Assembly (NCBI RefSeq): GCF_000519205.1
Contig: NZ_JAFB01000044.1
Coordinates: 1-64,000, forward strand
Direction of reading: 5' to 3'
DNA: 64,000 bases
Source: Amycolatopsis taiwanensis DSM 45107
Lineage (GTDB): Bacteria; Actinomycetota; Actinomycetes; Mycobacteriales; Pseudonocardiaceae
In this document: piece after piece, positions 27,401-35,221 of the stretch
Layout of the letters: every line of letters starts with the position of its first letter
How positions within the stretch are numbered: the stretch's first letter is position 1
The notes under the pieces: generated by a model
The model's input: the letters and a program-made list of their open reading frames with translations, nothing else
Told to the model about the DNA's origin: nothing
The model's database searches: none
Position numbers and translations under genes: made by a program

Positions 27401-27707
27401 TTCCGACACGGAGTTCGACGTCGTGCTGAATTTGCTCACGTATCCCGCGCGCCGAGTGGAGGTGAAGGGGGTCGAGTTCGGCTACACGGTCCTCGACCAC
27501 GGCTACACCAAGACGCCGTGTGTCCTCTACGGGCAGGAACATTGGTCAGGCGGACTCGTACTGCAACTGGCATACCAGGAGGGCGTGGTGAACGAGGCAG
27601 TCGCGGGGGAGATCGTCGACCGGACGACCACGGCCGTCGACCTGCTCACCGGGCCCGGCGATACCGCACTCGGATCCATCGATCCGGCCACCGGCCGTTC
27701 GTTGTGA
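24456..27707 (+). CDS. Single-module NRPS, A-T-C architecture
   Basis: A 1083-residue synthetase. The adenylation domain (about 30-540) has YVVYTSGSTGLPKG, LGFDISLW, NAYGPTEC, YRTGDLVRR, the GRVDRQVKVAGVRMELGEIE hinge and SHNGKVDY. The carrier domain has LGGDSLRGMRV near 592. The condensation domain (about 650-1080) has MHEIVLDGW at 785-793, where the second His of HHxxxDG is Glu787. No thioesterase or reductase domain is present, so the C domain itself may release the product onto a free nucleophile. By hand the binding pocket reads D-I-W-E-L-T-A-D-D-K; the extra acidic residues would suit an amine side chain such as diaminopropionate. TTA codons lie at 24987 and 25023. GAGGAGAA precedes the ATG. 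Confidence 0.9.
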   Translation: MNLLDLEIDATQGATAAARALHRHTNHDLTRPVVAYVADHAADHPEDIAVRDSREEISYAELLRRARRLAGVLRDADAAGRIVAVTGTRSANVVAAFLAIELAGAVYLPLDVEWPERRQRDVLRRSGAAIVLVPSTGLDTDAVGRRAASGLDCVVVLYDAEPVEPWSGDALLSSLDQLRYVVYTSGSTGLPKGALVEHRGMLNHLLAKIEDLALTRADRVTQTAPLGFDISLWQMLAPLVVGAQVEIIDDDIARDPARLVAELQQREITVTETVPTLLQLITEELRHRPVPLANLRWMLATGEELYPAVARGWLRTVPHCRLMNAYGPTECSDDVTHHVVTLAHTEASRLSIGSPIANTSLYVLTESEGRWRSCDVNETGELFVGGVGVGRGYLNDPERTAGTFFKDPFTPGGRLYRTGDLVRRTPEGTLEYFGRVDRQVKVAGVRMELGEIEAVLHTHPAVSACAVRIWRPTAGAGLLARETSFAEADPPARVVAYVTGDPAGLDPDALNTYCAERLPLTMVPKTFEVVPAIPLSHNGKVDYDALPAPARLGSAVTRMEYVSPVGEVEFAVAEAMGSVLETRIGRDDSFARLGGDSLRGMRVASTLRARGYQVTLRDILTAQTPRAVAARTTRISAEGPVRRDGHAPSGVRRRMATPYQAYLYDSWLQAKENPAFSYQGSLRMTGPVDLERLTRAWEALLTENPVLTARWFTEGTFLVHEFPAWDVPLPSPIDLSALNEQERDQLYRNAALAAATEPFDLAGAPPLRVQLFRFGDGEHRLLLTMHEIVLDGWGVTLLVDRLAELYGEATAGGRDEDRAHRYDDYLAWQEASLQDKDRSEAWARWRQTTAGQTAPTLFDRGTPDDQPTFRSSVLEHLISAERMDAVRMTCGAYGLTPFMVLLGAYTLALCTARNRDEITVLAPIANRDAPEQSNVLAFLLNFLALRIAVKPDDTVQTFLLRLKEVVANAYAVADCPTAWMCDSDTEFDVVLNLLTYPARRVEVKGVEFGYTVLDHGYTKTPCVLYGQEHWSGGLVLQLAYQEGVVNEAVAGEIVDRTTTAVDLLTGPGDTALGSIDPATGRSL

Positions 27708-27711
27708 CTGG

Positions 27712-29085
27712 ATGTCCCAGTTGGTGAAGGAAAGCACACCGTCGATGGCCGTCGGGGGTCGTTGGACCCTCGCGGCCGCCAACCTCGCCTTTTTCCTCGT
27801 GTTGAACCAGTCGAGCGCGCCTAACGTCGCCCTGGTGCGCATCGCACAAGAATTCGCCGGCTCGACCGTGGACGTGAGCTGGGTGGTCAACGCGTACGCG
27901 TTGAGCTTCGGTGGCGCGCTGCTTGCCGTGGGGACACTGGGCGACCGCTTCGGCGCGAAACGAATCTTCCTATGTGGATGCGGCATGTTCCTGCTCGGTG
28001 CTGCCGCATGTTTCGTCGTCCCGTCGATGAGCGCGCTCGTCGCGGCACAAGCCGTGATCGGTGTGGGCGCCGCCGCGCTGGTTCCATCGTCGATGGCGTT
28101 GATCAAAGACGTTTGCCGCGACGCGGTAACGCGGACACGCGCCCTGTCCGCATGGGCAGCGACCGGAGCGGTCGCGGTAGCGGTCGGCCCCATCGTCGGC
28201 GGAGCGCTCATTACGGGGCTCGGCTGGCGGGCGGTTTTCCTGGTCGATGTGGTGTTCGCAGTGGTGCTGCTGTTGATGGCCGCCACGCGTGTCGGCGAGG
28301 TACACCCGGCCGGCGCCGTCGGCACCGACCTGATCGGGGAAGCTCTGGTGGCCGCCGCGCTCCTGGCGACATTCACCGCGGTGGTGCTGCTGCCAGCCGG
28401 CACCATAGCCGGCGCGGTCCTGTTGGGTTGCGCTGCGGTAGCCGTTCTCGCGGTGGTACTCGCCGTCCGTCGACACACAAAGAGACCACTGCAACTCGTC
28501 GCACTGTTCCGAACGAGAAGTGTGGGCGCTGTCTCGATGGTGGGACTGCTGCTGAACTTCGCCTATTACGGTGAAGTTTTCGTGCTGTCCCTGTACTTCA
28601 CGAAGAACGGCGGATACGAGCCGCTCCAAGTCGGTTTGGCACTCCTGCCGATGACTATCACACTGTTCTTGAGCAACCTCGTGGTCGGCAGAGTGATCGG
28701 GGTCGTCGGCGGCAGACGACTGCTTGCCATTGGCGGAATTTGCTCCGCCCTCGGGCTGTTCGCCCTCGCAATAACCGGCTCCCCGGCCCGTCCGGTACTT
28801 GTGCTGCTCCTGCTGATAGTCGGCACGGGCTGCGGCCTGGTGGTGCCATCAATGATCACGTTGATGCTCGCCGCGGCACCGACCGACCGGGTCGGTGCCG
28901 CTTCCGGACTGCTCAACACCAGCCGGCAGATCGGCAGTGCCCTGGGGGTCTCGGTGTTCAGCCCGGTATTGACGCATCTTGGTCTCGCCAGTGGCGTCCG
29001 CGTAACCCAGCTCGTGGCCGGAGGCCTGCTACTGGTGGTCGCCCTGCTGGGCATCCGACTGGACCGGGCCATCGACACACTGTGA
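27712..29085 (+). CDS. MFS transporter, DHA2 (EmrB/QacA) type exporter
   Basis: A 457-residue polytopic protein with about 14 membrane segments. Family signals are VVNAYALSFGGALLAVGTLG, DRFGAKR (motif A, between helices 2 and 3), MALIKDVCR and GPIVGGALI (motif C, antiporter type). It should export a drug-like or siderophore-like molecule by proton antiport. The ATG lies four bases after the NRPS stop, so it is part of that operon and most likely exports the NRPS product. Confidence 0.88.
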   Translation: MSQLVKESTPSMAVGGRWTLAAANLAFFLVLNQSSAPNVALVRIAQEFAGSTVDVSWVVNAYALSFGGALLAVGTLGDRFGAKRIFLCGCGMFLLGAAACFVVPSMSALVAAQAVIGVGAAALVPSSMALIKDVCRDAVTRTRALSAWAATGAVAVAVGPIVGGALITGLGWRAVFLVDVVFAVVLLLMAATRVGEVHPAGAVGTDLIGEALVAAALLATFTAVVLLPAGTIAGAVLLGCAAVAVLAVVLAVRRHTKRPLQLVALFRTRSVGAVSMVGLLLNFAYYGEVFVLSLYFTKNGGYEPLQVGLALLPMTITLFLSNLVVGRVIGVVGGRRLLAIGGICSALGLFALAITGSPARPVLVLLLLIVGTGCGLVVPSMITLMLAAAPTDRVGAASGLLNTSRQIGSALGVSVFSPVLTHLGLASGVRVTQLVAGGLLLVVALLGIRLDRAIDTL

Positions 29086-29101
29086 TGACTCGCGCATGTC
29101 A

Positions 29102-30157
29102 CTACACCCCTCTGATCTGGTGCGCCTTGCCCGGCTCGGCGAACTCCAGCAGTTCCGCCGCCTCCGCGTGCACCTGTTCGGCCTGGGTGTCGGTGAACGG
29201 CGCGAACGGTTCGATGGTCACCACCGTCTTGTCCCGTTTCCAGATGCCGTGCACGAAACCGTCTACCAGGACGGTGCCGTGTACCTGGCCGTTGATCGTG
29301 ATGACGCGTTTGCGGTGCTCGTCGGTGATGATGCGGGTGCGGTCGGCGTGGCTGAGCAGCAGGTTGTCGAACGGCGCCAGGAGCCGGACGGGTGCGGGGG
29401 TGTCCTCGTCCGGGCGGGGCGCGTCCGGCAGGTCGAACACCGTATCGCTCAGCATCACCAGCTGGGGTCGCAGCCGGTCCACCACCTCACGCAGCCCGGT
29501 CAGGCCCGACCAGGCTTGTACGTCGGCCACCGTGGCCGGGCCAAAAGCCCGCAGGTAACGCAGGACGAGCTCCTCAGGGGACGGCGAGGCGTGCAGGTCC
29601 CGCTCCAGCCAGTCCTCGGCCGTGGCGTAGGTGGTCTGGCCCGCCTTGCCCCACACCGCCCGCGGCGGTACCTGTACCAGCGCGACCAGGCTGCGCATGA
29701 TCTGCGACAGGTCGGCTGCCGTGCCGGGAAAGGCATCGGCCAGCGCCGTACGGAGCGCGGCCGCCGTCATCGGCCCCTCGCGCAGCAGCTCCCGTCCCGT
29801 CTTGACCACCGCGTCCTGGTCGATGCCCGCGATGCGGGTGGCGTAGGCGTTCTGGAAGGTACGGGTGAGCATCGGCTGCGCCAGCGGCCGCAACCACAGG
29901 CAGTCGGCGGCGCTGACCAGGTGCACGGTGCCGCGCATGAGCACGATCCGCACCACCTGCCGCTCGGTCAGCAACTCGGCCAGCTCCTGGGGCTGGAAGC
30001 CCGACAAGCGGCACCACAACCCGAAGTACGGCGGGAACGGCGCCTGGGCCTGCAACCCGACCAGGTGCTCGACCGCCTCCAGTGCCGGCATCTTGTGCCT
30101 GCGCAACAACAACTGGCGGGCCAGGGTGGCGCGGTTGAGCGCCCTACGGCTGATCAC
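29102..30157 (-). CDS. Winged-helix DNA-binding domain protein (AlkZ/YcaQ-like)
   Basis: About 351 residues of the HTH_42 / winged-helix family that includes the DNA glycosylases AlkZ and YcaQ. Signals: LNRATLARQLLLRR at the start, LVGLQAQAPFPPYFGLWCRL, RGTVHLVSAADCLWLRPL, and the late LLAPFDNLLLSHADR. The AlkZ catalytic QxQ motif corresponds to LQAQA and is present here. A role in repair of DNA damage, for example from a self-made natural product, is possible. The start is GTG at 30157 with AGGA upstream. It faces the MFS gene tail to tail with 16 bases between. Confidence 0.75.
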   Translation of the reverse strand: MISRRALNRATLARQLLLRRHKMPALEAVEHLVGLQAQAPFPPYFGLWCRLSGFQPQELAELLTERQVVRIVLMRGTVHLVSAADCLWLRPLAQPMLTRTFQNAYATRIAGIDQDAVVKTGRELLREGPMTAAALRTALADAFPGTAADLSQIMRSLVALVQVPPRAVWGKAGQTTYATAEDWLERDLHASPSPEELVLRYLRAFGPATVADVQAWSGLTGLREVVDRLRPQLVMLSDTVFDLPDAPRPDEDTPAPVRLLAPFDNLLLSHADRTRIITDEHRKRVITINGQVHGTVLVDGFVHGIWKRDKTVVTIEPFAPFTDTQAEQVHAEAAELLEFAEPGKAHQIRGV

Positions 30158-30277
30158 GCCGGGAATCCTAAGTGTTGTCACCGACAAAACGCCGTGGCGA
30201 TGGCCGTGCGCGGTGCGCCACACGGTGATCGCGGCCGGCGTGGCACGGCATGCCAGGCCGCCGCACGGCCCCCGCCC

Positions 30278-30889
30278 TCAGGAGGCGGGTGCGAGCAGGC
30301 CCTGGGCGATCGCGGCGGCCCTGACCTCCTGGTACAGGGCGGTGAGGCTCTCGCTCACCTCGAGCCGGGGCAGCTGCAGCCGGTCCAGCGCCCCGGCGTC
30401 CGCGCCGACGTCCTCCCACCCCTGCCCGGTGAGACAGCGCATCAGCGCGGGATTCAGCCGGTCCACACCCCGCACGAGCCGGGCCTCGGGCGTGACGCCC
30501 TCCTCGTGCTCGCGCCACACCTCCAGGAACTCGGCGCCCAGTTCGCCTGGGAGCGCCCCGTACCGGCGCCGGGCGACCTCCTCCTCGATGCGGGCCTTCT
30601 CCTCCCGGCGCCGGGCGCTGTCCTGGGTGCGCCAGGCCGAGGGGTCGCCCGCCTCGATCTCCACAAGGTCGTGCATGAGGCACATCTTGAGCATCTTCTC
30701 CAGGTCCAGCGCGTGTCCGCACTCGCGCTCGAACTCGCGGTGCAGAACCCAGCAGACCAGCGCCAGGTGCCACGAGTGCTCGGCCACGCTCTCCTTCCGC
30801 TGCTGCGTGGCGTTGTTGTGCCGCTCGATCTCCCGGAGTCGGGCGGAAAAGGCGATGAAGTCGAAAATCTGGCGAAGCTCATCGCCCAT
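30278..30889 (-). CDS. HD-domain phosphohydrolase (YfbR-like)
   Basis: A 203-residue protein with the HD metal site spread over VAEHSWHLALVCW, CLMHDLVEIEAGD and a later Asp (VRGVDRLNPALM). This is the HD_3 / YfbR type, known to act as 5'-deoxynucleotidases or related phosphatases. The ATG at 30889 was chosen over the longer frame because AGGAAGG lies just upstream and the extra N-terminus is not protein-like. The substrate is not known. Confidence 0.8.
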   Translation of the reverse strand: MGDELRQIFDFIAFSARLREIERHNNATQQRKESVAEHSWHLALVCWVLHREFERECGHALDLEKMLKMCLMHDLVEIEAGDPSAWRTQDSARRREEKARIEEEVARRRYGALPGELGAEFLEVWREHEEGVTPEARLVRGVDRLNPALMRCLTGQGWEDVGADAGALDRLQLPRLEVSESLTALYQEVRAAAIAQGLLAPAS

Positions 30890-30903
30890 GCTGTTTACCT
30901 TCC

Positions 30904-31050
30904 TTATTCCTGTGCTCTGCCTGCAACGGTGACATGTTCCCCTGCCGTCCATCCGGGGTGCCCCAGTACCAGCCGGCCGCCAGGCAACCGATGCGGCACA
31001 TGATCCTCGATCAACCATGCCTCAATGTGACGCAGGTCGTAAAAGTGCAT
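30904..31050 (-). CDS. Possible small protein upstream of HD gene
   Basis: A 48-residue frame (HFYDLRHIEAWLIEDHVPHR, then GRLVLGHPGWTAGEH) with a protein-like composition, ending 14 bases before the HD gene on the same strand. GGAG sits directly against the ATG, which is poor spacing, so the start may be wrong or this may be a gene fragment. No family recognised. Confidence 0.3.
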   Translation of the reverse strand: MHFYDLRHIEAWLIEDHVPHRLPGGRLVLGHPGWTAGEHVTVAGRAQE

Positions 31051-31175
31051 CTCCTGGTTGAGCGGTGACCAGCCCTTCTTCTCGTCCCCGGTCGTAGACA
31101 ATCTGGGTACACCGACGGAGAACGGTCGGACGACTTCGAGGGTGCGCACACCATGACCGGGACGAAGGAGCAAGG

Positions 31176-31718
31176 ATGAGTTCGGCAGCCGATGTGGACG
31201 TCCTGATGGGGCTGATACCGCCGCCACGGGAGGGCGGGGCGCCGGTTGTTTGGGAGCAGATCGCCCGGTCGTGGGATCGGTCGTTCCCGCCCGACTACCA
31301 GCGGTTCATCGAGGTGTACGGTGCCGGGATCATCGAGGACTTCTTGGTGGTTCTCGCGCCGCAGCCGAAGGTGCCGTTCGAGGACGCCGGCTGGAACGGC
31401 ATGGTCCATGAAACGGGCACCGCGGAGGGCACGTGGGAAACCACGCGCAAGTCCCCCGAACTGGAAGGGACTTCTCCCTACCTGATCACCTGGGGGGTCT
31501 CCTGCGAGGCCGACGTGTTCTGCTGGGACGCCACCGCGGAGGACCCGGCCGGCTGGCCGGTGGTCTTGTTCGACCGCGGCGACAGCATATTCAGCCGGCA
31601 CGACTGTGGGATGGTCGAGTTCCTCATCCGGACGTTGCGGGGCGATTTCCCCAGGAGCCCGTTGAAAGGGGAAGTTGTCCTCTGGGGCAGAGGGAAGGCG
31701 ACCTGGGAGAAGGAATGA
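31176..31718 (+). CDS. SMI1/KNR4 (SUKH) family protein
   Basis: A 180-residue protein with the SUKH superfamily layout: W-EQIARSWDRSFPPDYQRFIEVYGAG near the N-terminus, then YLITWGVSCEADVFCWDA and WPVVLFDRGD in the middle. SUKH proteins are often immunity proteins against nuclease and other polymorphic toxins, and no toxin gene is beside this one, so it would be an orphan immunity or a regulatory protein. GAAGGAGCAAGG precedes the ATG. Confidence 0.75.
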   Translation: MSSAADVDVLMGLIPPPREGGAPVVWEQIARSWDRSFPPDYQRFIEVYGAGIIEDFLVVLAPQPKVPFEDAGWNGMVHETGTAEGTWETTRKSPELEGTSPYLITWGVSCEADVFCWDATAEDPAGWPVVLFDRGDSIFSRHDCGMVEFLIRTLRGDFPRSPLKGEVVLWGRGKATWEKE

Positions 31719-31905
31719 AGCCCGTTGCGGATCGGCGACGGTGACGTCGAACTCACGAACGACGACCTCTCCCGTGTCCATCGGACAGGAGAATCACGAA
31801 CCTTACGTTGCCCTGCGCCGCTGGCTGGAAAACGGGCCGACCTCGTCCACACTCCGCCGACCGCCCCGTCGCCGACATTCCGGCGTGAGCGCAGGGTCCC
31901 TGTGA

Positions 31906-32886
31906 TCAACCGGCCAGCTCGGCGACTGCTTGTTTCGCCGGGACCACCCCGTTGATCCGCAGGACCGATTCACCGGCATACAGTGCGGCCCGGTCGACCC
32001 ACTGCTCGGGCATTCCCTCCAGTGGCGCTGCCGGACTGAACAGGGGAATCGCGGGCCGCTGCATCCGTATCACCGAGCGTTCGCTGTTCTCCGGCGCCCA
32101 CCGGGCCAGCGGGGCACTGAGCGAGTTGACCAGTGCCGGAATCCGCCGCGCGGTGCCGTCCGCGCGGCACCAGCGATCGGTGGCGGTGTTGGGCACCACC
32201 CGATGCCGCAAGGGCCAGCCCAACCCGAACAATGTCGTCTCCACCGTTGCGCCCGCGGCGAGGATACGACGCTGGTATTCGCGGTGAGCACCGGATTCCT
32301 CGGTGAGAACGAAACGAGTCCCGGCAACCACTCCCGCCGCGCCCGCAGCCAGCGCGGCAGCAGTGTCACCGGCCGTGGCCACGCCACCGGCCAGAAAAAC
32401 CGGACGCTCCTGCGCCACCGCCAGTGCCTGCGGCAGGAACTCCAGGGCCGCCACAGTTCCCACCAAATGCCCACCGGCTTCGCGGCCCTGAGCGATGAGA
32501 CCGTCCGCACCCCAGGCCACCGCTGCACGAGCCTGGTGCTCGGTTCCGACCATTACCAGCACGAACACGCCCGCGTCGCGAAGCTCCCGCACCAGCGCGG
32601 CATCCCCGCCGAAGGCGAGCACCACCACATCGACACCCGCGTCGACGCAGGCCTGGACATGACGGCGCCGCGCGAACTGCATCAACAGATTGACCGCCAC
32701 ACACCGCCCCGGAGCCTCGTCCCGCACCCGACCGATCGCCGCCTGCAACTCGCCCGGCGGCAGCAAACCGATCGTCCCGAGTCCGCCCGCGCCCGCGACC
32801 GCACCGGCCAAGCGCCCGCCCGCGATGCCGGGCATACCCGCCAGCGCGACCGGAAAATCCAATCGAAACCTGTCCAGAACATCCAC
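31906..32886 (-). CDS. Nitronate monooxygenase (2-nitropropane dioxygenase-like)
   Basis: A 326-residue FMN TIM-barrel enzyme: FPVALAGMPGIAGGRLAGAV, GGLGTIG, VDVVVLAFGG, ADGLIAQGREAGGHLVG (the His base region), VFLAGGVATAG and GVVAGTRFVLTEES (phosphate site). It oxidises alkyl nitronates or related acidic carbon substrates. The start is GTG at 32886, placed by AGGG about nine bases upstream and by homology at FRLDFPVALAGMP. It is convergent with the SUKH gene. Confidence 0.82.
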   Translation of the reverse strand: MDVLDRFRLDFPVALAGMPGIAGGRLAGAVAGAGGLGTIGLLPPGELQAAIGRVRDEAPGRCVAVNLLMQFARRRHVQACVDAGVDVVVLAFGGDAALVRELRDAGVFVLVMVGTEHQARAAVAWGADGLIAQGREAGGHLVGTVAALEFLPQALAVAQERPVFLAGGVATAGDTAAALAAGAAGVVAGTRFVLTEESGAHREYQRRILAAGATVETTLFGLGWPLRHRVVPNTATDRWCRADGTARRIPALVNSLSAPLARWAPENSERSVIRMQRPAIPLFSPAAPLEGMPEQWVDRAALYAGESVLRINGVVPAKQAVAELAG

Positions 32887-33274
32887 AGCGCCGACCCTAA
32901 TCGCTTGAGCGACCACCCGGCCGGGAAAACACCGCCTCAACTATCCGCCAACGACCGAGCCCGGGAACATCACGCCACATGTGCCCTGGTCATCAGGGCG
33001 TCGACTTCTCTCTCATGGCTTCGAGCTTTGCCTTGGGAAACGGAAAAACCCGACTGATAATGAACCTCGTTGTGATTGGCGAGTATTTTCCCCGGCCGTG
33101 ATCGACGAAGTCCGTCATGGACTCACTCGCCATGCCGAGACGGTGCGTCCATGGGGGTTGGTCGGCGCGCACCGTGGCCGTTCCTCGGCCGGGGTCCGCT
33201 GCGGCCGGGTGGTGACCAGGCGGGTGGGCCGGCCTGGAGTGGGGCCTGCCCTTCCTGTCGTCCCGGTCGGGGGA
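32887..33274. other. Intergenic stretch between nitronate monooxygenase and kinase genes
   Basis: About 390 bases upstream of the nitronate monooxygenase gene and downstream of the kinase gene. Only short arginine-rich frames are present. I see no gene and no clear terminator. Confidence 0.45.
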
Positions 33275-35086
33275 TCAGTTGCCGTCGTGGTTCTGCGGGC
33301 CGCTGGAGTTCGCGGCCTTCGCGGCGGCTGAGGAAAGCCAGGGTCCGATTGTGCTGTCGTTGGAGAGGTCGGTGCGGTTGGACACGGCGGCGATCACGTA
33401 GCGGCCGGAGACGCGAGTGTGCTGGTAGCGAAGGCCATGGCTGATGCCGGGGAGGCAGGGATTGCGGCCGGGCCCGGTCTGGGTGCACCAGGTACTGAGA
33501 TTCCAGCGCGCGTTGGTGGTGCCGGTTAAATAGGTGTACACGTTGTCGGCCGTTGCCTTGTCTGCGAATGCGAAGACCGATACCGCCACCAGGACGGGAT
33601 TGTCGGGGGTGGCATAGGGGCCGGGTTGTTCCAGGTAGACCCCGGCCATCACCTGTGCGCAGCCGCGGCTGGTGAGTTCCGTGACCACGTCGCTACCGGC
33701 TTGGGGGCCGTCGCCGGAAGCGGCCTCGTCGCAGGGCTGGACGCCGCCGGCCACCCGGGCGAACTCGATGCCCTTGTCGTTGGTGAAACGCTGGGGCAGC
33801 AGGGCGTCTTGGGTGAATGGTGTCTGGTCCGTACTGCTGTTGTTCCAGGACTCCGGGCCGATCGGACGCGTGGTCTGTTGGCCGCTGCTCGTCGTTGGCG
33901 TGGTCTGTTGGCCGCTGCTCGTCGTTGGCGTGGTGGTGTCGTCGGCGGCGCTGGTGTGGCTGGGCGACCGGGACGATTGCACCACCGCCCAGATCACGGC
34001 AACAACCGCGACGAGCATCGACAGCGTGCCGATGATCGCGAAAGTTCGGTAGCGTCGCAGGGCCGGCACGGCGGCCTTGGTGGCGGGCTCGGCCGGTGGC
34101 TGGTCATCGGAAGAGGACGGTGGGACCGGCTGCGGCCGGGTGGCGGCCATGGTCGGCGCGCCGGCCGAGGAGTCGACGGTCTGGGCGCCGGTCGGGTCGA
34201 GCACGCGGGCGATCTCGGCGCGCTGGTCCGCGATCAGCTTGTGCACCCGCGCGGGCCATGGCCGGGCGGAGGCAGCGATATCGCCGATCATCTCGCGCAG
34301 CCGGTCCAGGTCCGGCCGCTCGCCCGGGTCCTTGGCAAGGCACGCGGCCGCGATCCGGCGCACCCTGGCCGGCAGCGCGGAGAGGTCCGGGTCGGCGTGC
34401 ACCACGCGGTAGAGGGTCTGGGGCGGCGAGGATCCGGCGAACGGGCTCGTGCCGGTGCAGCCCATAACGAGCACCGAGCCGAGCGAGAACACGTCGCTGG
34501 CCGGGGTGAGTTCCCGCCCATCGACGTGTTCCGGCGACATGTACGGCGGGGAACCGACGAGCCAGCCGGTGTGCGTCAGCTGGCTTTCGCCCGTGTCGGT
34601 GTCGGTGGCCCGTGCGATGCCGAAGTCGATCACCCGCGGACCGTCCTCGGCCAGCAACACGTTGGCCGGCTTGAGATCGCGGTGCACCAGCCCGGCTCGG
34701 TGTACCTCGGCCAGCGCGGCGGCCAGCCCGGCGGCCAGGCGCAGCGCCGGCTCCTCGGGCAGCACCCCACCCGTCTCGACGGCCTGCTGCAACGACGGAC
34801 CGATCACGAACGCCGAGGCCAGCCACGGTGTGGGTGCGTCGGGGTCAGCGTCGATCACCGGCGCGGTATAGGCACCCGACACTCTGCGGGAGTGGGTCAC
34901 CTCGCGCCGGAACCGCTCGCGGAACCCGTCGTCCTCGGCGAAGATCTCGCGGACCAGCTTGACCGCGACCAGCCGGCCGTCCGGCCCGTTGCCCAGCAGC
35001 ACCCGGCCCATGCCGCCCCGGCCCAACTCCGCCAGCACCCGGTACTGCCCGACCTCTGTCGGGTCGGATTCCCCCAGTGGCCTCAC
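33275..35086 (-). CDS. Transmembrane Ser/Thr protein kinase (PknB-like)
   Basis: About 603 residues. The kinase domain (about 10-275) has the P-loop LGRGGMGRVLLG, VAVKLVRE, the catalytic loop HRDLKPANVLL, DFGIARATD and SPEHVDGRELTPASDVFSLG. A Pro/Ser linker, one membrane helix (about 347-367) and a Thr/Ser/Gln linker lead to an extracellular domain of about 200 residues with several cysteines, which has no PASTA repeats. It probably senses an external signal. The start is GTG at 35086 or 35089, behind GGAGGG. The linker contains a perfect 30-base tandem duplication (33871-33930). Confidence 0.88.
   Translation of the reverse strand: MRPLGESDPTEVGQYRVLAELGRGGMGRVLLGNGPDGRLVAVKLVREIFAEDDGFRERFRREVTHSRRVSGAYTAPVIDADPDAPTPWLASAFVIGPSLQQAVETGGVLPEEPALRLAAGLAAALAEVHRAGLVHRDLKPANVLLAEDGPRVIDFGIARATDTDTGESQLTHTGWLVGSPPYMSPEHVDGRELTPASDVFSLGSVLVMGCTGTSPFAGSSPPQTLYRVVHADPDLSALPARVRRIAAACLAKDPGERPDLDRLREMIGDIAASARPWPARVHKLIADQRAEIARVLDPTGAQTVDSSAGAPTMAATRPQPVPPSSSDDQPPAEPATKAAVPALRRYRTFAIIGTLSMLVAVVAVIWAVVQSSRSPSHTSAADDTTTPTTSSGQQTTPTTSSGQQTTRPIGPESWNNSSTDQTPFTQDALLPQRFTNDKGIEFARVAGGVQPCDEAASGDGPQAGSDVVTELTSRGCAQVMAGVYLEQPGPYATPDNPVLVAVSVFAFADKATADNVYTYLTGTTNARWNLSTWCTQTGPGRNPCLPGISHGLRYQHTRVSGRYVIAAVSNRTDLSNDSTIGPWLSSAAAKAANSSGPQNHDGN
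33871..33930. repeat. Perfect 30-base tandem duplication
   Basis: Two identical, adjacent 30-base units at 33871-33900 and 33901-33930, inside the kinase gene. On the coding strand they give two copies of TPTTSSGQQT in the extracytoplasmic linker. Being in frame, copy-number change would only lengthen or shorten the linker. Confidence 0.9.
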
Positions 35087-35177
35087 CACAACTCCCTCCG
35101 GAGCGCCTAGCGTTCGGACAGCTTGCCACAGTCGGTCCTCCACCCGTCACGAGAGGTCACCGGCCGCCGCCGAACGA

Positions 35178-35210
35178 AAGACCCCTTCGAGGCCGTCTCG
35201 AAGGGGTCTT
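35178..35210 (-). terminator. Intrinsic terminator after SGNH hydrolase gene
   Basis: Perfect 14-base arms (35178-35191 and 35197-35210) with a 5-base loop. On the minus strand the stem is followed by a short U-rich tract (CTTTCGTT). It lies just after the hydrolase stop and before the kinase start. Confidence 0.8.
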
Positions 35211-35221
35211 CAGGCCGCGCG

